Both the position numbers and the translations under genes were made by a program. The notes under the pieces were generated by a model, which was not told the origin of the DNA, did no database searches, and was given only the letters and a program-made list of their open reading frames with translations. Shown one piece after another: positions 1 to 6,590 of a stretch of DNA of 15,105 nucleotides. Source of the stretch: DATAES01 sp036257895 (GTDB lineage Bacteria; Actinomycetota; Acidimicrobiia; Acidimicrobiales; JACDCH01); contig DATAES010000143.1 in assembly GCA_036257895.1 (NCBI GenBank), positions 1 through 15,105 of the forward strand, written 5' to 3'. Within the stretch, counting starts at the first letter, position 1. Every line of letters starts with the position of its first letter.

Positions 1-51
1 CGTGCCCGCTCCTCCGGACCATCCACCAATCCGGGCAGGGTTGTCCGTACG

Positions 52-66
52 GTGTTGCGCCAACAC
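52..66. repeat. Short inverted repeat upstream of the HU gene
   Basis: GTGTTG and CAACAC form a perfect 6-bp inverted repeat around the trinucleotide CGC, ending 23 nt before the HU start codon. It could be an operator or a 5'-leader hairpin. It is short enough to be chance. I see no convincing -10/-35 pair in the first 89 bases. Confidence 0.35.
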
Positions 67-89
67 GCTTCTGCGAAGGGAGAACCACG

Positions 90-368
90 ATGACGCGTGC
101 TGACCTGGTGAAGGCCATGGCCGAGCGCACCTCGATGTCCCAGACCGAGGTCGACAAGGTGCTCACCGCCTTCCTTGACGAGGTGACGCAAGTGGTTGCG
201 AAGGGCGGCGAGAAGCTGACGATCCCCGGCTACCTCACGTTCGAGCAGTCGCACCGCAGCGCTCGCACGGGGCGGAACCCCCAGACCGGGGAGCCCGTCG
301 ACATCCCCGCCACCAACGTGGCGAAGGTGAGCGTCGGCTCGAAGCTCAAGGCCGCCGCCAAGGGGTAG
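90..368 (+). CDS. hup: HU family nucleoid DNA-binding protein (short, tail-less)
   Basis: A 92-residue histone-like protein that would bind and bend DNA as a dimer in the nucleoid. The N-terminal helical dimerisation part (about 1-45) is followed by the beta-arm signature ARTGRNPQTGEPVDIP (58-73), whose proline (P64) intercalates into DNA in this family, and a C-terminal helix ending SKLKAAAKG. A good Shine-Dalgarno (AAGGGAG, 76-82) lies 7 nt before the ATG, which fixes the start. The usual GFGTFE turn reads PGYLTFE (46-52). The protein stops at the core HU length: the long Lys/Ala/Pro-rich tail of mycobacterial HupB is absent. The gene is convergent with the next one, 8 bp apart, and has no sign of KstR control. 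It is probably housekeeping and not part of the sterol locus. Confidence 0.95.
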   Translation: MTRADLVKAMAERTSMSQTEVDKVLTAFLDEVTQVVAKGGEKLTIPGYLTFEQSHRSARTGRNPQTGEPVDIPATNVAKVSVGSKLKAAAKG

Positions 369-376
369 CCGGCCAA

Positions 377-1408
377 CTAGCCGACGAGCTCGGCGATCTG
401 ACCGAGGAGCTCGGGCGGTCCCGACACGAGCATCGTCGTGAGAACGGTGCCCTTCCACTGCTCGAGCTCGTCGAGCACCTTGTCGCGCGGACCGACGAGC
501 GCGATGTCCTCGACGAGCTCGGTGGGAACGGCCGCGATGGCGTCGGGCTTGCGCCCGTCGAGGTACGCGTCCTGGATCTTGTGACACGCCTCCTCGTGGC
601 CCATCCGAGCGAAGACGTCGAAGTGGAAGTTCACGTCTCGCGCCCCCATCCCGCCGATGTACAGCGCCATCATCGGCCGCAGGAAGTCGGCGCAACCCTC
701 GACATCGTCACCGACGATGACCGGGACCGTGCACGCGATCTCGAAGTCGTCCCACGTGTGCCGCGCGCCTTCACGGGCGAACCCGTCCTCGAGCGCGGCC
801 CGGTAGAACGGGTCGCTCTTCGGTCCGAAGAAGATCGGCAGCCAGCCGTCGGCGATCTCGGCCGCCATGGCCACGTTCTTCGGGCCTTCGGCGCCGAGGA
901 GGATGGGGATGTCCTCGCGCAACGGCTTGACGATCGACTTGAGCGGCTTGCCGAGACCGGTGCTGCCCTCGCCGCGAAGCGGCATCTGGTAGTGCTCCCC
1001 CGCGAAGTCGACCGCTTCGCGCCGGAAGACGCGGCGGAGGATGTCCACGTACTCGCGCGTGCGCGCCAGCGGCTTCCGGTACGACTGTCCGTACCAGCCT
1101 TCGACGACCTGCGGGCCCGATGCACCGAGGCCCAGCATGACCCGCCCGCCGCTCAGGTGGTCGAGCGTGATGGCCGACATCGCGGTGGACGCCGGCGTGC
1201 GGGCCGAGATCTGCACGACCGAAGTGCCGAGCTTGATGGCGGATGTTTCGGCCCCCCACCACGCCAACGGCGTGAACGCGTCGGAGCCGTAGGCCTCTGA
1301 CGTCCACATCGAGTCGAAGCCGAGCTTCTCGGCCTCCGCGATCGACTCCCGGACACCTCCTGGCGGGCCTGCGTTGTTCCAGTAGCCGATGATGAGACCG
1401 AGTTTCAC
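377..1408 (-). CDS. Luciferase-like F420-dependent oxidoreductase, Rv3520c-like
   Basis: A 343-residue protein of the bacterial luciferase-like (LLM) TIM-barrel superfamily, the class that normally uses cofactor F420 in actinobacteria. Family-typical stretches are KLGLIIGYW at the N-terminus, SEAYGSDAFTPLAWWGA (about 37-53), LDHLSGGRVMLGLGASGPQVVEGW (83-106) and LLGAEGPKNVAMAAEIADGW near the middle. From memory these closely match M. tuberculosis Rv3520c, a gene in the cholesterol-catabolic region, including the RTREY and TGLGK segments. The substrate is unknown; reduction or oxidation of a sterol intermediate is inference. The GTG at 1408 has no Shine-Dalgarno, while a -10-like TAGAAC sits exactly 7 nt upstream, so the mRNA may be leaderless. 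The gene is divergent from the amidohydrolase, with a KstR-like operator between them. Confidence 0.88.
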   Translation of the reverse strand: MKLGLIIGYWNNAGPPGGVRESIAEAEKLGFDSMWTSEAYGSDAFTPLAWWGAETSAIKLGTSVVQISARTPASTAMSAITLDHLSGGRVMLGLGASGPQVVEGWYGQSYRKPLARTREYVDILRRVFRREAVDFAGEHYQMPLRGEGSTGLGKPLKSIVKPLREDIPILLGAEGPKNVAMAAEIADGWLPIFFGPKSDPFYRAALEDGFAREGARHTWDDFEIACTVPVIVGDDVEGCADFLRPMMALYIGGMGARDVNFHFDVFARMGHEEACHKIQDAYLDGRKPDAIAAVPTELVEDIALVGPRDKVLDELEQWKGTVLTTMLVSGPPELLGQIAELVG

Positions 1409-1414
1409 CGGGCA

Positions 1415-1420
1415 GTTCTA
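1415..1420 (-). promoter_or_regulatory. Putative -10 element of the LLM oxidoreductase gene
   Basis: On the minus strand this reads TAGAAC. A transcription start 7 nt downstream would fall exactly on the GTG start codon (1408). The last base departs from the TAnnnT consensus. The hexamer is also identical to one arm of the KstR-type operator, so it could be a half-site. Confidence 0.35.
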
Positions 1421-1441
1421 ACCCGTGTGGTCGGTGGCACG

Positions 1442-1463
1442 AAACTAGAACGTGTTCTAATCT
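1442..1463 (+). promoter_or_regulatory. KstR-like operator fused to a -10 element (site 1)
   Basis: The core TAGAACGTGTTCTA (1446-1459) fits the published KstR consensus TnnAACnnGTTnnA with perfect 6-bp arms. It is preceded by AAAC and runs directly into TAATCT (1458-1463), a -10 hexamer. A start of transcription 7 nt after it lands on the A of the ATG at 1470, and there is no Shine-Dalgarno. The same 22-bp arrangement occurs at 7620-7641, 11066-11087 and 12377-12398. A bound regulator would cover the -10 of the amidohydrolase/Rieske operon and lie upstream of the divergent LLM gene. Confidence 0.85.
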
Positions 1464-1469
1464 GTGGTC

Positions 1470-2348
1470 ATGGCCATGCCCTCGGACGTGCCCGTCATCG
1501 ACCTCATGATGGGCCTTCCCGAAGGCCACAAGAAGAACTGGTACGAGTTCCTGCGCAAGGGGTTCATGGACGACGAGTCCAAGGACATGGAGTTCCCCGC
1601 GCAGTACATGTTCAAGAACGTGCCGGCCGACATCCCCGACGACGCCGACCCGATCGCGGTCGTACTCGAGGAGATGGACCACTTCGGCATCGAGAAGGCC
1701 ATGCTCGGTATCGGCGGCCGCGCCGGCTCCGAGCGCACCAACGCGCACCGGGCATTGCACGAGCACCCCGACCGGTTCTTCGGCAGCTACGAGGTCGATC
1801 CCAATCGGGGCATGGAGGGCGTCCGCGACCTCGTGCGCGCCCACGACGAGTTCGGCATCAAGGCGGCTACCGCGTTCCCGGCGGGAATGGTTCCGCAGGT
1901 GCCGATCAACGACAAGAAGTTCTATCCCTTGTACGCGAAGTGCATCGAGCTCGACATCCCGATCTGCATCACGACCGGCGTGCCTGGGCCACGGCTGCCG
2001 ATGCTGTGTCAGAAGACCGAGCTGCTCGACGAAGTCTGCTGGTTCTTCCCCGAGCTTCGAGTGGTGATGCGTCACGGCGCCGAGCCATGGGACGCGCTGG
2101 CCGTGAAGCTCATGCTGAAGTGGCCGAACCTCTACTACTCGACGAGCGCGTTCGCGCCGAAGTACTACCCGCGCACGATCATCGATTACGCAAACACCCG
2201 CGGCGCACACAAGGTGCTCTACGCCGGTTACTTCCCGATGGGGCTGTCGCTCGAGCGCATCTTCAAGGACATGCACGACGTGCCGTTCCGCGACCACGTG
2301 TGGCCGAAGTTCTTGCGCGAGAACGCCGTCAAGGTGTTCAACCTGTGA
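1470..2348 (+). CDS. Amidohydrolase-fold (ACMSD-like) protein lacking usual metal ligands
   Basis: A 292-residue protein of the amidohydrolase-2 / ACMSD-type TIM-barrel family, whose members hydrolyse or decarboxylate small carboxylated substrates. Recognisable parts are the start VIDLMMG, EHPDRFFGSYEVDPN, GIKAATAFPAG, TGVPGPRLP, MRHGAEPW (H202) and KVLYAGYFPMGLSLERI. The N-terminal HxH metal pair is absent, the mid-barrel His is Thr (ITTG), and the usual GSDYP aspartate reads AGYFP (Tyr254). From memory a conserved actinobacterial subfamily shares these changes, so this is probably a subfamily trait and not decay. The chemistry is therefore unknown. I chose the ATG at 1470 over the GTG at 1464 because it sits at the expected +1 of a leaderless promoter. 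The stop overlaps the next start (GTGA), implying coupled synthesis with the Rieske oxygenase. Confidence 0.85.
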   Translation: MAMPSDVPVIDLMMGLPEGHKKNWYEFLRKGFMDDESKDMEFPAQYMFKNVPADIPDDADPIAVVLEEMDHFGIEKAMLGIGGRAGSERTNAHRALHEHPDRFFGSYEVDPNRGMEGVRDLVRAHDEFGIKAATAFPAGMVPQVPINDKKFYPLYAKCIELDIPICITTGVPGPRLPMLCQKTELLDEVCWFFPELRVVMRHGAEPWDALAVKLMLKWPNLYYSTSAFAPKYYPRTIIDYANTRGAHKVLYAGYFPMGLSLERIFKDMHDVPFRDHVWPKFLRENAVKVFNL

Positions 2349-3400
2349 GCGCGAACCGGTTCCCGTTCCCAGTGCCGTTCGGATGGTTCTGCGTCGGCTT
2401 CCCCGACGACGTCGAGATCGGCGAGGCCAAGCCGCTCTACTACTGGGAGCGACACCTGGTCGCGTGGCGCGATGCCCAGGGCGTGTTGCACGTCATGGAC
2501 GCGTTCTGCCCGCACCTCGGCGCGCATCTCGGCCACGGTGGCACCGTCAAGGGCTGCGAGATCGCTTGTCCCTTCCACGGCTGGCAGTTCGACGCGGAGG
2601 GCCACAACGTCCACATCCCGTACAGCGCCCGTACGAACGCCAAGGGACGCGTCCGCTCCTACCCGGTCGTCGAGGTGAACGGCATCTCGTTCGCGTGGTA
2701 CCACCCCGACGAATCCGTCGCGCCGATGTGGGACGTCCCCACCTTCCCGGAGTTCACCGACGACCCCGACTGGTCGACGGACATCCGCACGTCGTACGAG
2801 GTCGAGACGACGTGGCAGGAGATGGCGGAGAACGGTGTCGACTCGGCGCACTTTCGCTTCGTGCACAACACCGCGACGGTCCCCGAGCTCGAGTCGTACG
2901 AGACCGGTTTCCCGAGGTCGCATATGCGTTCGAGTCAGAAGTTTCCGACGCCGCGCGGCGTGATGGAAGGGCGCATCGACACGCAGTCGTGGGGCCCTGG
3001 CATATCACTCGTGTCGTTCGCAGGCATCGTCGACACGTTGAACCTCGCGGTGACGACGCCGATCGAGCGCGACAAGTGCGTCGTGCGGTTCAACTTCCGG
3101 TTCCGCACCATGGGTGATCCGGAGACGACCCAAGGCGTCGGCAAGGCGTTCGTCAACGAGGTCCACAAGCAGGTGCTCGAGGACAAGCCGATCTGGGAGC
3201 ACAAAGCGCACCTCGTGCGGCCCGCGCTGGCCGACGGGGACGGTCCGTTCATGAAGTTCCGCAAGTGGTGCGCGCAGTTCTACGCCGAACCGGTGGGTGA
3301 GGGTGACGAGCGCATGGTGTTCCCGCCCCCGTACTGGCCGGACCGGCTGGACGAGGCGCCGCGGAAGGCGACCGCGTCGGCCCGGCTGGAGAACAGCTAG
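2345..3400 (+). CDS. Rieske non-heme iron oxygenase, KshA/DAF-36-like steroid oxygenase
   Basis: A 351-residue terminal oxygenase. The Rieske [2Fe-2S] motif is C55-x-H57-x17-C75-xx-H78. The mononuclear iron motif is ENGVDSAHFRFVH (N163, D166, H169, H174). Near the C-terminus PIWEHKAHLVRPAL, DGPF and FRKWCAQFY resemble the end of KshA, the oxygenase of 3-ketosteroid 9-alpha-hydroxylase. The ENGVD form of the iron motif also recalls the cholesterol 7-desaturase (DAF-36/Neverland) group, so position and outcome of oxidation on the steroid are uncertain. KshA proper is somewhat longer, and no reductase partner (KshB) lies in the window. The start is the GTG that overlaps the amidohydrolase stop (GTGA), preceded by AAGGTG (2331-2336) at 8-nt spacing. 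The open frame continues upstream to 1427, but that part is antisense-free shadow of the amidohydrolase gene. Confidence 0.88.
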   Translation: MSANRFPFPVPFGWFCVGFPDDVEIGEAKPLYYWERHLVAWRDAQGVLHVMDAFCPHLGAHLGHGGTVKGCEIACPFHGWQFDAEGHNVHIPYSARTNAKGRVRSYPVVEVNGISFAWYHPDESVAPMWDVPTFPEFTDDPDWSTDIRTSYEVETTWQEMAENGVDSAHFRFVHNTATVPELESYETGFPRSHMRSSQKFPTPRGVMEGRIDTQSWGPGISLVSFAGIVDTLNLAVTTPIERDKCVVRFNFRFRTMGDPETTQGVGKAFVNEVHKQVLEDKPIWEHKAHLVRPALADGDGPFMKFRKWCAQFYAEPVGEGDERMVFPPPYWPDRLDEAPRKATASARLENS

Positions 3401-3409
3401 GTCGCAGCC

Positions 3410-4177
3410 TTATTTCGGTGGCGGCAGGAGCCGGACGTCGCCCGCCTGCATGCCGCCGTCGATCACGAACTCGGTGCCGGTGCAGTACGCGCTCTCGTCC
3501 GAGGCGAGGAACAGCACGAGGTTGGTGATGTCGTCGACCGTCCCGATGCGACCGGCAGGGATCGCTCGGTAGTAGTCGCTGTTGCCGTCGTCGCCGACGG
3601 CGGCGGTCATCTCGGTCGCGACTCCCCCGGGATGCACACTGTTGACGCGGATGCTGTAGCGGCCGAACTCGAGGGCCGCCGTCTTCGTGATCCCCCGCAC
3701 GCCGAACTTGCTCGCGGTGTAGCCGGCGCCGAAGGGCACGCCCCACATGCCTGCGGTCGACGAGATGTTGACGATCGAGCCGCCGCCGCTTCCGCGCATT
3801 GCCTGCACCGCAGTGCGCATGCCCAGGAACGTGCCGACGAGGTTGACGTTGATCGCCCGCATGAACTCGTCGAGCGACGTTCGCACCAACGGGGTGAACC
3901 CACCGAGGACCCCGGCGTTGTTGACGAGGATGTGCAGTCCGCCGAAGGCGTCGACCGTCGAAGCAACTGTTTCCTGCCACGCCTCTTCGGACGTCACGTC
4001 GAGCTTCACGAACGCACCGTCGTCGCCGAGCGCGGCGGCCACGGATTCGCCCTCGGCGTCGAGGACGTCTCCGATGACGACCTTCGCCCCTTCGGCCACG
4101 AACCGCCGCGCCTCGGCCGCCCCTTGACCTCGCGCTCCCCCGCTGATGAGCGCGACCTTCCCATCGAGACGACCCAC
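3410..4177 (-). CDS. Short-chain dehydrogenase, hydroxysteroid dehydrogenase-like
   Basis: A 255-residue classical SDR that would interconvert a hydroxyl and a ketone with NAD(H). The cofactor loop is SGGARGQG (12-19). Acidic D37 after the second strand favours NAD over NADP. NNAG is at 86-89, and the catalytic set is N112, S140, Y153 and K157. The C-terminal IDGGMQAG is typical. From memory the sequence, notably GKVALISGGARGQG and FGGLHILVNNAGVL, is close to actinobacterial 3-alpha/20-beta-hydroxysteroid dehydrogenase (Rv2002/FabG3), which fits the sterol context; the exact substrate cannot be read from sequence. The start is a GTG with a strong Shine-Dalgarno made by a tandem GGTGAGG-containing repeat. 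The gene converges on the Rieske gene with only 9 bp between them. It lies 96 bp downstream of ltp3 and may be read from that operon unless the palindrome at 4216-4263 blocks transcription. Confidence 0.9.
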   Translation of the reverse strand: MGRLDGKVALISGGARGQGAAEARRFVAEGAKVVIGDVLDAEGESVAAALGDDGAFVKLDVTSEEAWQETVASTVDAFGGLHILVNNAGVLGGFTPLVRTSLDEFMRAINVNLVGTFLGMRTAVQAMRGSGGGSIVNISSTAGMWGVPFGAGYTASKFGVRGITKTAALEFGRYSIRVNSVHPGGVATEMTAAVGDDGNSDYYRAIPAGRIGTVDDITNLVLFLASDESAYCTGTEFVIDGGMQAGDVRLLPPPK

Positions 4178-4179
4178 TA

Positions 4180-4212
4180 CCTCACCTCACCACCCCGCCT
4201 CACCTCACCACC
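4180..4212. repeat. Tandem 15-bp direct repeat upstream of the SDR gene
   Basis: CCTCACCTCACCACC occurs at 4180-4194 and again at 4198-4212, separated by CCG (18-bp period). On the SDR coding strand each unit contains GGTGAGGTGAGG, a purine-rich Shine-Dalgarno-like tract. The copy next to the start codon is the likely ribosome binding site and the other is a duplicate. Confidence 0.7.
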
Positions 4213-4215
4213 GAA

Positions 4216-4263
4216 CTCCGGGTCGCCGTGGCCCCTATAGGGGCCACGGCGCACCAACATTCG
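4216..4263. repeat. 48-bp intergenic repeat with a 28-bp perfect palindrome, copy 1
   Basis: Identical over 48 bp to 9215-9262 and in the same orientation. The core (4224-4251) is a perfect palindrome: arms CGCCGTGGCCCC and GGGGCCACGGCG around TATA. It is flanked by CTCCGGGT on the left and CACCAACATTCG on the right. This copy lies just past the 3' end of ltp3 and upstream of the SDR gene. There is no T-tract, so it is not a standard intrinsic terminator. A REP-like multicopy element or a protein-binding site are alternatives. Confidence 0.85.
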
Positions 4264-4273
4264 CAACGGGCCG

Positions 4274-5431
4274 TCACGGTTTGTCGGCGCCGACGAGCCA
4301 CATGGCGAAGAACTGGGAGCCGCCGCCGTAGGCGTGGCCGAGCGCCACCTTCGTCCCGTCGATCTGGTGCTCGCCCGCTTGTCCGCGGACCTGCATGGCG
4401 GCTTCGGCGAACCGGAGCATGCCGCTGGCGCCGATCGGGTTCGACGACAGCACGCCCCCGCTCATGTTGACCGGGAGATCGCCGTCCATCTGGGTGGCGC
4501 CGTCCTCCACCATCCGCCAGCCCTCGCCGGCCTCGGCGAACTGGAGGTTCTCGAGCCACATCGGCTCGAACCACGAGAACGGCACGTACATCTCGACGCA
4601 ATCGATCTGTCGGCGCGGATCGGTGATGCCGGCTTGCCGGTACACGTCCCGGGCGCACTGGATCCCACCGAGTGGCAGCACGGGATCGCGGTCGGCGGAC
4701 ATCGTCGGCTCGGACCGCATCGCGGTGCCGAGAACCCACGCCGGCGGGCGCTCGCCCGACAGTGCATCCTCGGCCGCGAGCACGAGCGCGCACGCACCGT
4801 CCGACGACGGGCAGGTCTCGGCGTAACGAACCGGGTCCCACAACATGATCGACTGCTCGATCGACTCGAACGTGATGTCGTGGTCGTGCAGATGGGCGTA
4901 TGGGTTCTTGAGCGCGTTCTTCCGGTCCTTGAGCGCGACGAGCATGCCGATGTGGTCGGGCGCCTTCGAACGGCGCATGTACGACCGGATGTGCGGCGCG
5001 AAGTAACCGCCGGCACCGGCGTGCATCGGTGGCTGGAACGGGATCGGCAGCGAAAGGGCCCACATGGCCTCGCTCTCGGACTGCTTCTCGAATGCGATCG
5101 TGAGCACTCGCTTGTGGATGCCGGCTTGCACGAGCTGCGAAGCGACGATCGTCGTCGAGCCTCCGACCGAACCCGCAGTGTGGACGCGGAACAACGGCTT
5201 GCCCGTCGCCGCGACCGCGTCCGTCAGGTACAACTCGGGCATGCACACGCCTTCGAAGAAGTCCGGTGCCTTGCCGATGACGACGGCATCGATGTCGTTC
5301 AACGTGAGGTCTGCGTCGGCAAGCGCGCGATCCGCGGCCTCACGAATCAAGCCCGACATCGACACATCGCCGCGCGTGGCCTGGTGCTTCGTCTGACCCA
5401 CGCCGATGACGGCAACTCGTTCCTTGGCCAC
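4274..5431 (-). CDS. ltp3: Ltp3-like thiolase-fold lipid-transfer protein / steroid aldolase
   Basis: A 385-residue protein of the SCP-x/thiolase superfamily. It begins KERVAVIGVGQTKH and ends GHAYGGGSQFFAMWLVG, the C-terminal glycine-rich loop of the fold. Where thiolases carry the nucleophilic Cys, this reads HTAGSVGGS (84-92), with Gly at about 87. The enzyme therefore should not be a classical thiolase, in line with Ltp2-type retro-aldolases that split steroid side-chain beta-hydroxyacyl-CoAs. Size and place after DUF35 and Ltp4 genes match Rv3523 (Ltp3). In Rhodococcus Ltp3 and Ltp4 are tied to degrading C-24-branched sterol side chains. I chose the GTG at 5431 because GAGGAGG (5440-5446) sits 8 nt upstream and homology begins there. 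A longer frame to 5506 adds low-complexity residues from a hairpin-rich spacer. Confidence 0.85.
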   Translation of the reverse strand: MAKERVAVIGVGQTKHQATRGDVSMSGLIREAADRALADADLTLNDIDAVVIGKAPDFFEGVCMPELYLTDAVAATGKPLFRVHTAGSVGGSTTIVASQLVQAGIHKRVLTIAFEKQSESEAMWALSLPIPFQPPMHAGAGGYFAPHIRSYMRRSKAPDHIGMLVALKDRKNALKNPYAHLHDHDITFESIEQSIMLWDPVRYAETCPSSDGACALVLAAEDALSGERPPAWVLGTAMRSEPTMSADRDPVLPLGGIQCARDVYRQAGITDPRRQIDCVEMYVPFSWFEPMWLENLQFAEAGEGWRMVEDGATQMDGDLPVNMSGGVLSSNPIGASGMLRFAEAAMQVRGQAGEHQIDGTKVALGHAYGGGSQFFAMWLVGADKP

Positions 5432-5526
5432 TACCCGTGCCTCCTCGGGGGCTGCGCCCCCGGACCCCATCGGCGTTCGGCTCCCTGGCGGGAGCTCGAC
5501 CGCCACACCAGATGCGCTTCGCTCAT
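5431..5526 (-). CDS. Possible 31-residue ORF between ltp4 and ltp3
   Basis: The ATG at 5526 overlaps the ltp4 stop by one base (TGATG), and its TAG stop overlaps the ltp3 GTG by one base (TAGTG). The ORF thus fills the gap exactly in translational register. The product is basic and Trp/Arg/Gly/Pro-rich, beginning MSEAHLVW and ending PPRRHG. I recognise no family. Two GC-rich hairpins lie within it, so it may instead be a REP-like insertion whose frame stays open by chance. If translated, it would carry ribosomes from ltp4 into ltp3. Confidence 0.35.
   Translation of the reverse strand: MSEAHLVWRSSSRQGAERRWGPGAQPPRRHG
5446..5495. repeat. Two GC-rich hairpins in the ltp4-ltp3 spacer
   Basis: CGGGGGC and GCCCCCG (5446-5462, loop TGC) form a 7-bp stem that ends next to the ltp3 Shine-Dalgarno. 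GCTCCC and GGGAGC (5480-5495, loop TGGC) form a second stem. There is no T-tract. They may adjust mRNA processing or ltp3 translation, or mark a repetitive extragenic element. Confidence 0.6.
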
Positions 5527-6590
5527 CAGCCGTCTCCCTCGAGAACGCAGACGAGATTCTGTTGCAGGCACGCGCCGGACGTCGCGTGTGCGACGGCGCG
5601 GCTGGCCCGTCCGTCGATCACTCGCTGCGCGGCCTCGCCGAAACGGACGAGCCCCGCAGCCATGATCGGGTTGGCGCACAACGCGCCACCGGACGGGTTG
5701 ATGTCGACGCCGTCGCCGAGACCGAGGGCAGCGCGCAGGATCAGCTCCTGGTGGCTGAACGGCGCATGCAGCTCAGCCACGTCGACGTTGCCGTCGCCGA
5801 CACCCGCTCGCTCACCCGCCACGCGAGTCGACGGCGACTCCGTGAGGTCGCGCAGACCGAGAACGGCGGACTCGATGCGATGGTCGATGCCGCGGATCCA
5901 CGCGGGACGGTCGCAGTGATCGCGGGCCACGTCGTCAGCGGCGAGCACGATGGCTGCCACGCCGTCGGAGATGGGCGGACAGTCGTCCTTGCGCAAGGGG
6001 TCGACGAGCATCGACTCCGCGAGCACCTCGTCGGCCGGCTTGTTCCACTTCAGCTGCGCATGCGGGTTGTCGAGCGCCGCGGCACGGCTGCGGGCCACGA
6101 CTTCCGCGAACTCCTTCTCGGTCGCCTTGCCTGCTTCGATCAGCGCACGCGCCTGCAGCGCGGCGAGCGAGATCGCGTCGGGCCACAGCGGTGCGACGAA
6201 GAACGGGTCGAGTTGCCGGCTCAGCACCTCGTGCACCGGTCCAGGCGACGACTTGCTGTAGCTGTAGACGAGAGCAGTGTCGATCTCGCCGAGTTGCAGC
6301 TTGACCCACGCTTCGTAGAGCGCCCACGCCCCGTCCATCTCGACATGGCTCTCCTGGATGGGAGGCCACGGCCCGACCCCGTCGAGCGTCGACACGAAGC
6401 TGAACGCGGTGCCCGCGAGGTAGTCGGTCGAGCCGCTGCAGGTGAACCCGATTTCCTTCTTGTTCAACCCCGACTGCTCGACGGCCTTCGCCGTCACGGG
6501 CATCAGCATCTCGACTTCGTTGGCGTCGGTGACGGCACGGGTGTGGTCGCTCTGTGCGAACGAGATGATGGCGACATCGCGGCTAGGCAT
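5526..6590 (-). CDS. ltp4: Ltp4-like thiolase-fold lipid-transfer protein
   Basis: A 354-residue SCP-x/thiolase-superfamily protein beginning PSRDVAIISFAQSDH. It contains FTCSGSTDYLAGTAFSF, PIQESHVEMDGAWALYEAW and a C-terminal HATSGACLQQNLVCVLEG. The segment aligned with the thiolase nucleophile (ESHVEMDGA) has no Cys, as in the Ltp aldolase group. Length and gene order (DUF35, ltp4, ltp3) match Rv3521-Rv3523 as I recall them. The likely role is cleavage or scaffolding in C-C bond cleavage of a sterol side-chain acyl-CoA, working with DUF35 partners and perhaps paired with Ltp3. The ATG at 6590 overlaps the end of the DUF35 gene by 8 nt and begins the conserved sequence. The longer frame to 6752 only shadows DUF35. 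The stop is joined to the 31-residue ORF (TGATG). Confidence 0.85.
   Translation of the reverse strand: MPSRDVAIISFAQSDHTRAVTDANEVEMLMPVTAKAVEQSGLNKKEIGFTCSGSTDYLAGTAFSFVSTLDGVGPWPPIQESHVEMDGAWALYEAWVKLQLGEIDTALVYSYSKSSPGPVHEVLSRQLDPFFVAPLWPDAISLAALQARALIEAGKATEKEFAEVVARSRAAALDNPHAQLKWNKPADEVLAESMLVDPLRKDDCPPISDGVAAIVLAADDVARDHCDRPAWIRGIDHRIESAVLGLRDLTESPSTRVAGERAGVGDGNVDVAELHAPFSHQELILRAALGLGDGVDINPSGGALCANPIMAAGLVRFGEAAQRVIDGRASRAVAHATSGACLQQNLVCVLEGDG

Noticed and set aside
1415..1420. A fifth KstR-type operator upstream of the LLM gene
   Set aside because: Only one arm (GTTCTA on the plus strand) is present, with no matching AAC half at the right distance. I kept it only as a possible -10.
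771..2297. A 508-codon open frame on the minus strand
   Set aside because: It is antisense to the amidohydrolase and out of frame with the LLM gene. Its product is Arg/His/Asp/Val-rich low-complexity sequence typical of GC-rich shadow frames.
1427..2344. N-terminal extension of the Rieske protein upstream of 2345
   Set aside because: The extra 306 codons overlap the amidohydrolase gene in another frame and are Arg/His-rich. The GTG at 2345 has a spaced AAGGTG and begins the conserved sequence.
4224..4251. The palindrome as a standard intrinsic terminator
   Set aside because: The stem is strong, but neither copy is followed by a T-rich tract on either strand, and the repeat extends beyond the stem with conserved flanks.
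5432..5506. Longer ltp3 start at 5506
   Set aside because: The added residues come from the hairpin-rich spacer and precede a good Shine-Dalgarno at 5440-5446 and the conserved VAVIGVG start.
4334..5665. A 443-codon open frame on the plus strand
   Set aside because: It lies wholly antisense to ltp3 and the start of the ltp4 region, has shadow composition, and no recognisable motif.
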